From: Chryseobacterium sp. 3008163
GTDB lineage: Bacteria > Bacteroidota > Bacteroidia > Flavobacteriales > Weeksellaceae
Length of the DNA: 64,000 nucleotides
Direction of reading: 5' to 3'
Assembly (NCBI RefSeq): GCF_003669035.1
Contig: NZ_CP033070.1
Span: forward strand, 1,240,001-1,304,000
This document shows positions 25,789 through 35,627 of this stretch, piece by piece; the stretch's first letter is position 1; every line of letters starts with the position of its first letter. The notes beneath the pieces are model-generated. The model was not told where the DNA came from. It was given only the letters and a program-made list of their open reading frames with translations, and ran no database searches. A program made the translations under genes and the position numbers.

Positions 25789-28707
25789 TTAGAAGTTAAA
25801 GTTTAAGCCCATCATATATACTTTAGCATTTGGATATGCCCCGTAATCGGTACCGTCTGACTGCACAGATTCCGGGTTATAGCCACCATAATAATGATCT
25901 TTTCTCCAAACATTTTCTAAGCTGACATACACTCTCAGGTTAGAAATTTTTAATTTATTCACTAAATCCTGCTCAAAATTATATCCTAATGTCACATTTT
26001 TTAACTGAATATAAGTCGCATCATACAGCCATCTTGTATCTAAAAGACTTCCTGTTGTACCATCTAATCTTGGAGTTCTTCCATCTCCTGGTTCTGCATC
26101 AGAACGCCAGCGGTTTGCCCAGTTTCCCATCACATTGGTTGTGGTTCCCATTCCTGGACGGTCAATTGCGCGACCTAGCAAAGCATAGCTGTACCCACCT
26201 TTTTGTCCCTGGAAAAATACAGAAAGATCAAAACCTTTGTAAGAAAAAGTGTTGGTAAAACCCCAGTAATAATCAGGAGTTGGACTTCCGATAATGTGAC
26301 GGTCATTTTCATTGATAATTCCGTCACCATTTGCATCCTTGTATTTAACATCTCCTGCAATCGCACCATTTGTTTTGGCAATTCCTGTATTAGCAATATC
26401 GGCGCTAGAAAGTACTCCAATTGCTTCATACAGATAAAATGAATTAAGCTCTTCCCCTACCTGAATAATATTTGTGGTGTTACTAAAACCTGTGTAAATA
26501 GGCGCATTATCTGTACCTAACTGCAGAACCTTGTTGTTGTTAAATGCAATATTCGCTGAAGTATTCCATTTGAAAGCTCCTGTTAAATTTTTTGTCGTTA
26601 AATCTAATTCCAAACCTTTGTTCTGCACTGAACCTACATTTTTCCACATGATATTATATCCTGTAACGTATGGTATTGGCTGTTGCAAAAGAAGGTCATT
26701 GGTTTTTTTGATATAATAATCGGCTGTGAAATCAATTCTGTTGAATAATCCTAATTCAAAACCAAAATCTGAAGATCTTGTTTTTTCCCAAGTCAAATCC
26801 GGATTGGGAATTGTATTTGGAATCAAGCCATTTGAAAGATTTCCGCCAAATGAATAATTTCCGCCTGCAAGAGTTCCGAAGGCTCTGTAGTCACCAATAG
26901 AATTGTTTCCGTTCTCACCCCAGCTGTATCTTAGCTTCAAGTTGGTAAGCCAGCTTGAATCCTTTAAAAATTCTTCTTCATCTATTTTCCAGGCACCTCC
27001 GAATGCTGCAAATGTTCCCCAAAGATTATTCCATCCAAATCTGGAAGACCCATCTCTACGAATACTGGCAGACAACATATATTTCTTTTTGTAATCATAA
27101 TTCACACGACCAAACATAGAGACCAACATCCATTCTGAAGCGGTATATTCTGAGTTAAGTACAGATGCAGATTGTGTGAAGTTAAAGGTCTTTAGATCAT
27201 CATTAGGAAATCCTCTGTTTCGGTTATATTGACTTGTTGTTCTGTAATTTTCGGCACTATAACCTGCAATTACATTAACACTATGATCTCCGAAAGTTTT
27301 TTTGTAGGATAATAAAGCTTCTCCTAAATAACGGTTGTAATTAACGGTTCTTCTACTGGCAATACTCACCTGCCCCGGAATATTGGTCACTAAGTTAAAA
27401 GTTGGTGTATATCCGTTATTAAGATTAAAGTTATTGGTTGCCCCTCCTGAAATTTTTAAGTTTAAACTTGGCAAAATATCATAAGACATATATAAACTGG
27501 ATAGTAACCTGAATTCATTGGTATTGTTGGTCGTATTTTCTAACACTCCAATCGGGCTCTGTGAAGAACTTGCCCATCGGTACCGATCATTTTTCCAAAA
27601 ATTGGTATAAAGACCTGCGGACAACTCTGCTATGGGTACCATTGAAAGCATTTTGTGAGCTTCATTATCTTTTCCGTCTACTGCTGCTCCGTAACTTTGA
27701 GAATAACTTGGTCTCAAGGCAATCCCAGCTTTCCACTTATCTGAAATATTAACATCAACCACGGCACTTAAATTAAACCTGTTGAATCCGGTATTAAGAG
27801 CCAAACCTTCCTGATCGAAATACGCAGCCGAAATAGCATACTTCACATTCTTGTTCCCACCTCTCACAGACAACTGATAATTTTGAATGGATGCCGGACG
27901 GTAAAACGCATCCTGCCAATCGATATTTGCAACCTGATTGGTTCCCCATCGAGGATCAATCATATAATTGACATTCGCCAAATTATAATTGGTTGTGTTT
28001 GCTAAATTAAAATACTTAGCCCTTACTTCGTAACTATCTGATGCTGAATTACCGGGTGCTAATGCCACCCATCTTTTATTGATTGATTCTGTAGCATAAT
28101 CAATCCACTCTGAGCTGTTCATAACATCCAGCTTTTTTTCGATCGTTTGAACACCGTAATATTGAGAGAAGGTAAATGATGGTTTTCCTGTCATTCCTTT
28201 TTTAGTAGTTACAATGACTACACCGTTAGAACCACGAGATCCGTACATTGCTGTAGATGCAGCATCTTTTAATACTTCAATCGATTGCACATCATCAGGA
28301 GAAACGTTGGCCATATCGTCTACAACCATCCCATCAACAACATAAACAGGTGAATTACTTGCAGAAATTGAAGCGGTACCACGAACTCTGATTTCTAATG
28401 GTTCGCCAGGTTTTCCTGAAGTTGCACGCGTCTTAACCCCTGCAATCTGACCAGTTAATGCCTGGTCGACTCTCGAAATTGGACGATCTTTAAAGCTTTC
28501 AGCACTTACTCTACCCACAGAACCAGTAACTTCTCCTCTTTTTTGGGTACCGTAGGCAATGATAACTACTTCTTCGATATCCTTAGTTTTATTATTGGAT
28601 TGTATCGTATCTTGATTCTTGGTCGTACCGGTCGGTTGTTTTTCCTGTGCGAAGATAAAACTTGTGGTACTTAATAAAATACCCAGAGTTACTATAGATT
28701 TCTTCAT
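25789..28707 (-). CDS. SusC/RagA family TonB-linked outer membrane protein
   Basis: A 972-residue TonB-dependent transporter: signal peptide ending FAQ, then a TonB-box-like EEVVIIAYGTQKRGEVTGSV, plug with SNSPVYVVDGMVVDD and SIEVLKDAASTAMYGSRG, then a long beta barrel ending in aromatic MGLNFNF. The carboxypeptidase-like N-terminal domain found in many SusC proteins is missing. With the SusD lipoprotein it forms an import complex for an unknown glycan or peptide. No degradative enzyme or sigma/anti-sigma pair is next to it, so the substrate cannot be guessed. Confidence 0.93.
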   Translation of the reverse strand: MKKSIVTLGILLSTTSFIFAQEKQPTGTTKNQDTIQSNNKTKDIEEVVIIAYGTQKRGEVTGSVGRVSAESFKDRPISRVDQALTGQIAGVKTRATSGKPGEPLEIRVRGTASISASNSPVYVVDGMVVDDMANVSPDDVQSIEVLKDAASTAMYGSRGSNGVVIVTTKKGMTGKPSFTFSQYYGVQTIEKKLDVMNSSEWIDYATESINKRWVALAPGNSASDSYEVRAKYFNLANTTNYNLANVNYMIDPRWGTNQVANIDWQDAFYRPASIQNYQLSVRGGNKNVKYAISAAYFDQEGLALNTGFNRFNLSAVVDVNISDKWKAGIALRPSYSQSYGAAVDGKDNEAHKMLSMVPIAELSAGLYTNFWKNDRYRWASSSQSPIGVLENTTNNTNEFRLLSSLYMSYDILPSLNLKISGGATNNFNLNNGYTPTFNLVTNIPGQVSIASRRTVNYNRYLGEALLSYKKTFGDHSVNVIAGYSAENYRTTSQYNRNRGFPNDDLKTFNFTQSASVLNSEYTASEWMLVSMFGRVNYDYKKKYMLSASIRRDGSSRFGWNNLWGTFAAFGGAWKIDEEEFLKDSSWLTNLKLRYSWGENGNNSIGDYRAFGTLAGGNYSFGGNLSNGLIPNTIPNPDLTWEKTRSSDFGFELGLFNRIDFTADYYIKKTNDLLLQQPIPYVTGYNIMWKNVGSVQNKGLELDLTTKNLTGAFKWNTSANIAFNNNKVLQLGTDNAPIYTGFSNTTNIIQVGEELNSFYLYEAIGVLSSADIANTGIAKTNGAIAGDVKYKDANGDGIINENDRHIIGSPTPDYYWGFTNTFSYKGFDLSVFFQGQKGGYSYALLGRAIDRPGMGTTTNVMGNWANRWRSDAEPGDGRTPRLDGTTGSLLDTRWLYDATYIQLKNVTLGYNFEQDLVNKLKISNLRVYVSLENVWRKDHYYGGYNPESVQSDGTDYGAYPNAKVYMMGLNFNF

Positions 28708-28966
28708 TCTAAGATTGGTGATTATTGATTATTTACTTGATGCTTTCATTTAAATTAAAACTTAAGAAGGTTAAATTCTAAAGACATGATATTTCTCATG
28801 TTTTAATTTTCTTAAAAGTATAGTTATCATAAATTTCTGCTATCCTGCAGTTACCTGCTCAGATTTCATTGGAAAGAATAAACAATAATCACCTCATTAT
28901 AAAACACTTAACAATTCATTAATATATATAAATCGCAAAAGAAGTATGGAATGCTTCATTTGTAAA
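28708..28966. other. Non-coding region upstream of susC
   Basis: AT-rich leader of the SusCD operon. No ORF and no clear promoter box could be fixed. The long untranslated leader may carry regulation, but no recognisable fold is seen. Confidence 0.45.
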
Positions 28967-28997
28967 CAAAAAAATCCCCGAGATTTTACTCGGGGAT
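28967..28997 (-). terminator. dnaK terminator
   Basis: Minus strand: ATCCCCGAG, loop, CTCGGGGAT followed by seven T. Confidence 0.87.
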
Positions 28998-29049
28998 CCT
29001 ATATTTAAACTTTCAAAGCATCAAAAACCTTGAAAGGTGTTTCAGTAAA

Positions 29050-30936
29050 TTATTTTACCTCTTCAAAATCCGCATCTTGAACGTCCTCCGCTCCGTTTGC
29101 CTGACCTTGATTTTGCGCTCCTGCTTCAGCACCTTGACCTTGTGCATACATTTCTTCTGAAGCTGCCATCCAAGCCGCATCTAAAGCTTCAGTTTTAACT
29201 TTCACTTCTTCTCCGTTTTTAGCTTCGAAAGCGGTTTTCAATTCTGTGTGAGCAGTTTCGATAGCTGCTTTTTTGTCAGCAGACAATTTATCACCAAATT
29301 CTTTCAATTGCTTTTCAGTTTGGAAGATCAATCCGTCAGCTTTGTTGAAGATTTCAACTTCTTCTTTTCTCTTGTTATCAGCTGCAGAATTTTCCTGAGC
29401 TTCTTTTTTCATTCTTTCGATTTCTTCGTCAGAAAGTCCAGAAGATGCCTGAATTTTGATAGACTGCTCTTTACCAGTTCCTTTATCTTTAGCTGAAACG
29501 CTCAAGATTCCGTTTGCATCGATATCGAAAGTTACTTCGATTTGAGGAACTCCTCTTTGTGCTGGTGGAATATCTGTTAAGTCAAATCTACCAATCTCTT
29601 TGTTATCGTTGAACATTGGTCTTTCACCTTGTCCTACTCTGATGCTTACAGCCGGCTGGTTGTCAGAAGCTGTAGAAAATACTTCAGATTTTTTAGTTGG
29701 AATTGTTGTGTTTGCGTCAATTAATTTAGTGAAAACAGAACCCATCGTTTCGATACCTAAAGAAAGTGGCGTCACGTCTAATAAAAGTACGTCTGTCACA
29801 TCTCCAGTTAAAACTCCACCTTGGATTGCTGCACCAATTGCTACAACCTCATCCGGGTTAACACCTTTTGAAGGTTTTTTACCGAAGAATTTCTCAACTT
29901 CCTCTTGAATGATTGGGATTCTTGTAGAACCACCTACCAAGATTACTTCGTCGATATCTGAAATAGAAAGACCTGCGTCAGAAAGAGCTTTTTTACAAGG
30001 CTCCATAGATCTTCTTACCAAATCAGCAGATAATTGCTCAAATTTAGCTTTAGTCAAAGGCTTCACTAAGTGTTTAGGACCTGTAGCTGTAGCTGTAATA
30101 TATGGAAGGTTGATTTCAGTTTGAGGAGAAGAAGACAATTCGATTTTTGCTTTTTCAGCTGCTTCTTTCAATCTTTGTAATGCGATTGCATCAGATTTTA
30201 AGTCAACACCTTCTTCAGCTTTGAATTCGTCTGCCATCCAGTTGATAATTACATCATCAAAGTCATCACCACCTAAGTGCGTATCACCATTTGTAGACAA
30301 TACTTCGAAAACGCCGTCTCCTAAATCAAGGATAGAAACGTCAAAAGTACCACCTCCTAAATCGTAAACTGCAATTTTTTGATCTTTGTGAGCTTTATCC
30401 ATACCATAAGCCAAAGCTGCTGCTGTAGGCTCATTGATGATTCTTTCTACTTTAAGACCAGCGATTTCTCCTGCTTCTTTAGTAGCTTGTCTTTGAGCAT
30501 CATTAAAGTAAGCCGGAACAGTAATTACCGCTCTTGTTACTTCTTGTCCAAGATAATCTTCAGCAGTTTTCTTCATTTTCTGAAGAATCATTGCAGAAAT
30601 TTCCTGTGGTGTATATTCTCTGTCGTCGATTTTTACTTTTACAGTATCATTTGGTCCGCTTACAACTGCGTAAGGTACTCTTGAAACTTCAGAAGCATCA
30701 TCTTTGAAATGTGTTCCGATGAATCTTTTGATAGAATATACTGTCTTTGTAGGGTTTGTTACAGCCTGTCTTTTTGCAGGATCTCCTACTTTTCTTTCAC
30801 CATCTTCTGTAAACGCTACAATAGAAGGAGTTGTTCTTTTACCTTCTGCATTAGGGATAACTACAGCATCTTTACCTTCCATTACTGCAACGCAAGAGTT
30901 GGTAGTACCTAAGTCAATTCCAATTATTTTACTCAT
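29050..30936 (-). CDS. dnaK: Molecular chaperone DnaK (Hsp70)
   Basis: A 628-residue Hsp70. ATPase motifs [46 protein letters not shown] and [12 protein letters not shown]; linker [15 protein letters not shown]; substrate-binding domain; C-terminal Gln/Ala/Gly-rich tail ending [11 protein letters not shown]. It folds and protects proteins in the cytosol with DnaJ and GrpE, which are not nearby. No CIRCE operator is visible upstream. It has its own terminator. Confidence 0.98.
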   Translation of the reverse strand: MSKIIGIDLGTTNSCVAVMEGKDAVVIPNAEGKRTTPSIVAFTEDGERKVGDPAKRQAVTNPTKTVYSIKRFIGTHFKDDASEVSRVPYAVVSGPNDTVKVKIDDREYTPQEISAMILQKMKKTAEDYLGQEVTRAVITVPAYFNDAQRQATKEAGEIAGLKVERIINEPTAAALAYGMDKAHKDQKIAVYDLGGGTFDVSILDLGDGVFEVLSTNGDTHLGGDDFDDVIINWMADEFKAEEGVDLKSDAIALQRLKEAAEKAKIELSSSPQTEINLPYITATATGPKHLVKPLTKAKFEQLSADLVRRSMEPCKKALSDAGLSISDIDEVILVGGSTRIPIIQEEVEKFFGKKPSKGVNPDEVVAIGAAIQGGVLTGDVTDVLLLDVTPLSLGIETMGSVFTKLIDANTTIPTKKSEVFSTASDNQPAVSIRVGQGERPMFNDNKEIGRFDLTDIPPAQRGVPQIEVTFDIDANGILSVSAKDKGTGKEQSIKIQASSGLSDEEIERMKKEAQENSAADNKRKEEVEIFNKADGLIFQTEKQLKEFGDKLSADKKAAIETAHTELKTAFEAKNGEEVKVKTEALDAAWMAASEEMYAQGQGAEAGAQNQGQANGAEDVQDADFEEVK

Positions 30937-31406
30937 AATATTTATATTTTTCTAATTTTAAGTTTAATTACACTCTCACTTTCTCAATATCTGTACCATT
31001 AGAATTTTTGTGACAAATTGACAGTTTCGATTATTTTTAAATAAAACCGAGACAAATTTTAAACACAATATATTCTAAGATGACAGTAATAATTTTGTTT
31101 TATTACAGCAAAAGTGACAAAGATTTTTAAAATGTTTATTATTCAAAAGTTTAAAAAATCCTTCAACAAGCTCAGATGACATTATTTAGATTTTTTTAAT
31201 CATCGACGGTGTCAGGCTGAGCCTGTCGAAGCGTTCTGTTGCTTTCAAACATTTTTCTGTAAATCTAATGTGACTTATGTGTTTAAAAAATAATTTCACT
31301 GTTTTACTGACTTTTCCTTCAACTAAAAATTTAATTAAGAATTAACTTTAGAATCAGATAAAGCATTAGTTTTATTATTATTTTTGATAAATTTTACTAA
31401 TACCTT
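30937..31406. other. Intergenic region between divergent dnaK and ppk1
   Basis: 470 bp of AT-rich sequence holding the regulatory regions of both genes and one inverted-repeat pair (31161-31231). No ORF is seen. Confidence 0.5.
31161..31231. repeat. Inverted pair of the CTTCRACARGCTCAG-type repeat
   Basis: CTTCAACAAGCTCAGATGAC at 31161 is mirrored by TGTCAGGCTGAGCCTGTCGA at 31210. Arms match at most positions around a 28-bp spacer. This wording is a frequent dispersed repeat in Flavobacteriia (from memory). Confidence 0.6.
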
Positions 31407-33479
31407 ATGTCAGTACATTTTAATCCCAGAGATATTACCTGGTTGGCGTTTAATGAAAGAGTTTTACAAGAGGCAATGGACGAAAATGTACCTTTGCATC
31501 TTAGAATCAGGTTTCTTGGGATTTTCTCAAACAATTTAGATGAATTTTTCAGAGTGCGTGTGGCAGGTCTTAAGCGTGCCATGGATTTTAAGGAAAAAGT
31601 AATTGCCGAATCTTTCTATCAGCCGCCATCAAAAATTCTTCAGAGGATTAATGAAATTGTCATCACCCAACAGGCAGATTTCGACAAAACCTGGAAAAAA
31701 ATTCAGGTTGAAATGGCAGAGCAGAAAGTTTTCATTAAAACTTCAAAAAATCTGACTGCGAGACAAAAGGAGTTCGTAAGACAATATTTTGATGAGGTGG
31801 TAGAATCGAATGTCATTCCTATTCTTCTTCACGAAAATACGCCGATGCCTTACTATAGAGACAAAAGTTTGTATCTAGGTGTAGCGATGAGGAAAAAAGA
31901 CTGGCAATATCACAGCAATTATGCAATTATTGAGATTCCATCACGTTTTGTGGGAAGATTTGTCCTTTTGCCTACAGAAGATTTAGAAGAAAAAAATGTC
32001 ATGCTTTTAGAAGATGTCATTACATTTAACTTGCCACACATTTTTTCCTATTTCGGGTATGACGAGTTTTCTGCCAACTCTTTTAAAGTTACAAAAGATG
32101 CAGAAATGGACATCGATAACGACATCAAAACCAATTTTGCCGAGAAAATAGAAAAAGGTCTTAAAAACAGACGAAAAGGAAAACCTACCCGTTTTGTTTT
32201 CGATAAAGATATGGATAAGGCTTTGCTCGAATTGCTCATCCGAAAATTAAATTTAAGTAAGAAAGACAGCATCATCCCCGGTGGAAAGATCCATAATTTC
32301 AAACATTTTATGGATTTTCCGGATGTCTTTGAATACTATAAAAAACCGATTGAACGAACGTCATTTACGCATCAGGCTTTTGAACATGGAGAAAGAGTAA
32401 CTGATGTCATCATGAAGCAGGATGTTTTATTGAGCTTCCCCTATCATACTTACACGCCGGTAATTGATCTTCTGCGTGAAGCAGCAATGGATCCCGATGT
32501 AAAATCTATTCAGATCACCGCTTATCGTTTAGCCAGCAATTCAAAAATAAGCAACGCTTTAATTTATGCTGCCCGAAATGGCAAAGAAGTGACGGTAATG
32601 CTTGAGCTTCAGGCAAGATTTGACGAAGAATCAAATTTGATGTGGAAGGAAATGTTTGAACCTGAAGGAATCACTGTTTTAATAGGAATTCCTGACAAAA
32701 AAGTTCATGCTAAACTGTGTATCATCAAAAAACGTATACATAACAAAACGTTGCAATATGGTTTTGTAAGCACAGGTAATTTCAACGAAAAAACAGCTAG
32801 AATCTACGGTGACCATTTGATAATGACTTCTGACAGAGGCATTATGGCAGATATTAATAAAGTTTTCACGGTGCTTAAAAAACCTAAAGAAGATTATCTT
32901 TCGGTTTTGAAAACTTGCAAAAACCTAATGGTTTGCCCGCAGTTTATGCGTGAGAAAATTGTGCAGCATATCGATAAAGAAATTGAAGAAGCAAAAGCAG
33001 GAAGAAAAGCACAAATGATCGTAAAAGCCAATTCTATAAGTGATCGTGGATTGATTTTAAAAATGTATGAAGCTGCAGAGGCCGGTGTCGTGATTAAAAT
33101 AATTGTACGTGGAATTTATTGTGCCATTAATCAGAAAGATTTCAAAGAAAAAATAAAAGCAATCAGTATTGTAGACGAATATCTTGAGCATGCAAGAGTC
33201 ATGTATTTCTACAACAAAGGTGCTGAAGACATCTATATTTCATCTGCCGACTGGATGAACAGAAACTTAGACTACAGAATTGAAGCCGCCGCAAAAATCA
33301 CCGACAAAAATCTAAAAAAAGAACTGAAAGATATTCTTGATATTCAATTAAGAGATAACGTGAAAGCGAGAATTTTAGATAAAAAACTGAGCAACGAATA
33401 CATCAGCAACGATCAGAAAGAATGCCGCTCGCAAATTGAAACGTATAAATATCTGAAAGCAAAAACTACTGGAAAATAG
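31407..33479 (+). CDS. ppk1: Polyphosphate kinase 1
   Basis: Makes polyphosphate from the terminal phosphate of ATP, reversibly, at the membrane. It is 690 residues, full length. N domain WLAFNERVLQEAMDE, head domain FLGIFSNNLDEFFRVRVAGL, and the catalytic C domains with KVHAKLCIIKKR (phospho-His) and LEHARVMYFYNKG (second His), plus STGNFNEKTARIYGDH. A ppx/gppA gene follows at 33754, so synthesis and breakdown of polyphosphate are side by side. Confidence 0.96.
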   Translation: MSVHFNPRDITWLAFNERVLQEAMDENVPLHLRIRFLGIFSNNLDEFFRVRVAGLKRAMDFKEKVIAESFYQPPSKILQRINEIVITQQADFDKTWKKIQVEMAEQKVFIKTSKNLTARQKEFVRQYFDEVVESNVIPILLHENTPMPYYRDKSLYLGVAMRKKDWQYHSNYAIIEIPSRFVGRFVLLPTEDLEEKNVMLLEDVITFNLPHIFSYFGYDEFSANSFKVTKDAEMDIDNDIKTNFAEKIEKGLKNRRKGKPTRFVFDKDMDKALLELLIRKLNLSKKDSIIPGGKIHNFKHFMDFPDVFEYYKKPIERTSFTHQAFEHGERVTDVIMKQDVLLSFPYHTYTPVIDLLREAAMDPDVKSIQITAYRLASNSKISNALIYAARNGKEVTVMLELQARFDEESNLMWKEMFEPEGITVLIGIPDKKVHAKLCIIKKRIHNKTLQYGFVSTGNFNEKTARIYGDHLIMTSDRGIMADINKVFTVLKKPKEDYLSVLKTCKNLMVCPQFMREKIVQHIDKEIEEAKAGRKAQMIVKANSISDRGLILKMYEAAEAGVVIKIIVRGIYCAINQKDFKEKIKAISIVDEYLEHARVMYFYNKGAEDIYISSADWMNRNLDYRIEAAAKITDKNLKKELKDILDIQLRDNVKARILDKKLSNEYISNDQKECRSQIETYKYLKAKTTGK

Positions 33480-33480
33480 A

Positions 33481-33635
33481 TTTGAAACATTAAAAGAGTT
33501 AAATTTTTAAGGACAAATAAGCTTTAGATTTTTTAAGATTTACCTCGGTAAATCCATTAAGCAGAATTCTTAAATCAATTATTGATTCTTAATCAATCTT
33601 AATTCTTCAATATTCTTAATGGTTTAAATTTTCTA
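33481..33635. repeat. MITE-like intergenic element, copy 1
   Basis: The ppk1-ppx gap ends in CTTAATGGTTTAAA with a weaker inverse match (GAAACATTAAAAG) at the left. Read on the opposite strand its order of motifs (ACCATTAAGAATATT, AATTAAG, CTGCTTAATG, AAATCTTA, CTTAAAAATTTAACT) parallels the element at 57215-57345. No coding capacity. Confidence 0.55.
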
Positions 33636-33753
33636 GAAGAAGCATTAAATACTGTCTGAAATTAACATAAAGAATTAATTTTTGTACATTCGATTTTTAA
33701 AAATATTCGATTTTAAATTAAACAACTGAAATTCAATAAAATACAATCTAAAA

Positions 33754-34638
33754 ATGATCATTGCAGCGATAGACATAGGAAGTAATGCAGCCCGGCTTTT
33801 AATCAACGAGGTGAAAATTCAAAACGGAAAACCCGAATTTATTAAATTAAATCTCCTGCGTATACCTTTGCGATTAGGAATGGATGTTTTCACTCTGGGA
33901 AAAATCGGGGTTGAAAGAGAAAAAATGGTCTTAGATTCAATGAAAATTTTCAGTGATTTAATGAAAATTTATAAAGTTGAACATTACAGAGCCTGCGCCA
34001 CGAGCGCAATGCGTGATGCTGAAAATGGAAAGGAAATTATTGAAAAAGTAAAAAATCTTGCTGATCTTTCCATCGAAATTATTTCTGGGGATGAAGAAGC
34101 GACTTTGGTTTATGAGAATCACGTTGCAGAAGGTCTTGACAAAGATTTCGCCTATCTTTATGTAGATGTTGGCGGTGGTTCTACAGAGCTTACCTTCTAC
34201 GAAAACGATCAAATGGTTTACGAAAAATCTTTCAACATTGGAACGATTCGTCTTCTCAACAATCTCGTGACAGAAGACAATTGGAAAGAAATGAAAGAAG
34301 AAATAAAAGCCAACATCAGCAGCAAAAAACAAATTGTAGCCATAGGTTCCGGCGGAAACATCAATAAAGTATTCTCGATGAGCAAAACCAAAGACGGCAA
34401 ACCCATGTCAATTGCTTATTTAAAAAATGCTTATAAGGAATTCAATAGTTTGACTGTTGAGGAAAGAATGACCAAATACGGCTTTAGAGAAGATAGAGCC
34501 GATGTTTTGGCTCACGCTTTGAAAATCTACAATTTCGTGATGCATTGGGCAGAAATTAATAAGATTTTTGTTCCGAAAATTTCTGTTGCGGATGGATTGA
34601 TTCATAATATTTATGAGAGGGTTTCGGGGGAAAAGTAA
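33754..34638 (+). CDS. Ppx/GppA family exopolyphosphatase/pppGpp phosphatase
   Basis: A 294-residue ASKHA-fold phosphatase: AAIDIGSNAARLLI (phosphate 1), ATSAMRDAENG, and VDVGGGSTELTFY (phosphate 2), with GSGGNINKVFS further on. It lacks the C-terminal HD-type domain of long Ppx, so it is the short GppA-like form. It is expected to remove phosphate from polyphosphate or pppGpp. It lies downstream of ppk1 in the same direction. Confidence 0.92.
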   Translation: MIIAAIDIGSNAARLLINEVKIQNGKPEFIKLNLLRIPLRLGMDVFTLGKIGVEREKMVLDSMKIFSDLMKIYKVEHYRACATSAMRDAENGKEIIEKVKNLADLSIEIISGDEEATLVYENHVAEGLDKDFAYLYVDVGGGSTELTFYENDQMVYEKSFNIGTIRLLNNLVTEDNWKEMKEEIKANISSKKQIVAIGSGGNINKVFSMSKTKDGKPMSIAYLKNAYKEFNSLTVEERMTKYGFREDRADVLAHALKIYNFVMHWAEINKIFVPKISVADGLIHNIYERVSGEK

Positions 34639-34697
34639 ATAGGTATTTCTACAATACTATAAATATTTAAAGATTGCTTATAGCTAAATTTCACTTT

Positions 34698-35156
34698 ATG
34701 AAAATCAAATTTCTTACTTCTATTTTAGCATTCCTATTTGTTGCAAATTCTTGTGACGAACAGAAGAAAAATGCTAACTTATCAGAAAGTAAAATAGAAA
34801 CTGAAAAACCCCCTGCGATGCCAAAAGAAGAAAATAAAATTTCCATTCTAGAAAAGTCAATGCTAGAATATATGGAAAATGCACATGCTTCCTACACTAA
34901 AATCGATGTTGAAGAATGTGCAAAGATTCTAAATAATTATTTTTCAGAAATATCAAATTCCAAATCGAAAAATGAAGGAATGGAAATTGTAAAAATTACC
35001 ATTGAAAAGCTCAATAAACTCAATGAAAAATGCGATTTTGAACTTATCGAAACATCCGAACGTGAACAAATTGCTGAAATAATAATTTTAGAAAGCAGCA
35101 AAAAAGGTTACAATAAACCGGAAGAAGATATTACTGAAGAATGGAGAGAATGGTAA
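34698..35156 (+). CDS. Small hypothetical lipoprotein
   Basis: 152 residues from the ATG at 34698; the upstream TTG at 34674 adds a poor N-terminus and is rejected. Signal MKIKFLTSILAFLFVANSC gives a lipidated Cys19, then a Lys/Glu-rich linker and a helical domain with LEKSMLEYMENAHASYTKID and ECAKILNNYFSEISN. No family is recognised. It probably sits in the periplasm. Confidence 0.72.
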   Translation: MKIKFLTSILAFLFVANSCDEQKKNANLSESKIETEKPPAMPKEENKISILEKSMLEYMENAHASYTKIDVEECAKILNNYFSEISNSKSKNEGMEIVKITIEKLNKLNEKCDFELIETSEREQIAEIIILESSKKGYNKPEEDITEEWREW

Positions 35157-35228
35157 ATCATTTTAAATCCATATTTTCAGAAGACAAATTGGCAAAAAAA
35201 TCATCAGAAAAAATCTACTTTTAATACA

Positions 35229-35350
35229 ATCCTGTTGCGCAAGTGGCCGGATTTTTTTGAAGCTAATTCCCGCTTTCCACTATATCTTTTTTTTCAGCCG
35301 CCTTTTTCCCAACGCAAAAAAAAAGGATGCCGTTTCAATCGGGGCTAAAA
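35229..35350. repeat. Structured intergenic element with A/T-run stem
   Basis: AGCTAATTCCCGCTTTCCAC ... ATCTTTTTTTT ... AAAAAAAAAGGAT ... CAATCGGGGCT can fold as nested pairing: AGC/GCT and CCCG/CGGG outside, ATCTTTT/AAAAGGAT inside. The wording recalls an abundant Chryseobacterium/Flavobacterium intergenic element (from memory). Function is unknown. Confidence 0.5.
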
Positions 35351-35371
35351 ACCTGACCTTCAATTTCGTCA

Positions 35372-35409
35372 GTTCGAGTAAAATTCTGGAAGAATTTTGT
35401 ATCGAGAAC
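35372..35409. repeat. Dispersed hairpin repeat, second copy
   Basis: GTTCGAGTAAAATTCT, GG, AGAATTTTGTATCGAGAAC: near-perfect hairpin with the same ends as 15906-15932. Confidence 0.6.
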
Positions 35410-35441
35410 CCGTGAACGGCAGACAGGCCATAAATCAAAAA

Positions 35442-35476
35442 CTTCTCGATACGATTTTTTTAAAATCTACTCGAAG
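35442..35476. repeat. Dispersed hairpin repeat, inverted variant
   Basis: CTTCTCGATACGATTTTTTT followed by AAAATCTACTCGAAG, the reverse-oriented form of the 35372 repeat. The two copies could pair with each other. Confidence 0.5.
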
Positions 35477-35627
35477 CGATGCCGTGTTTTCATTAGAACT
35501 GATTAACAGATGAGGTTAACTTAGTATTTTTAAAATTAATCTTACATTATATTTTCCATCATTACTATTTCATTTTAAAGTAATTTCGAAGAAACAAACG
35601 TCATTTAAAACAAATGAAAAACTTTAA

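Noticed and set aside
29248..30955. Several long open frames antisense to dnaK
   Set aside because: They mirror the codon bias of dnaK and encode Phe/Ser/Cys-rich sequence with no family.
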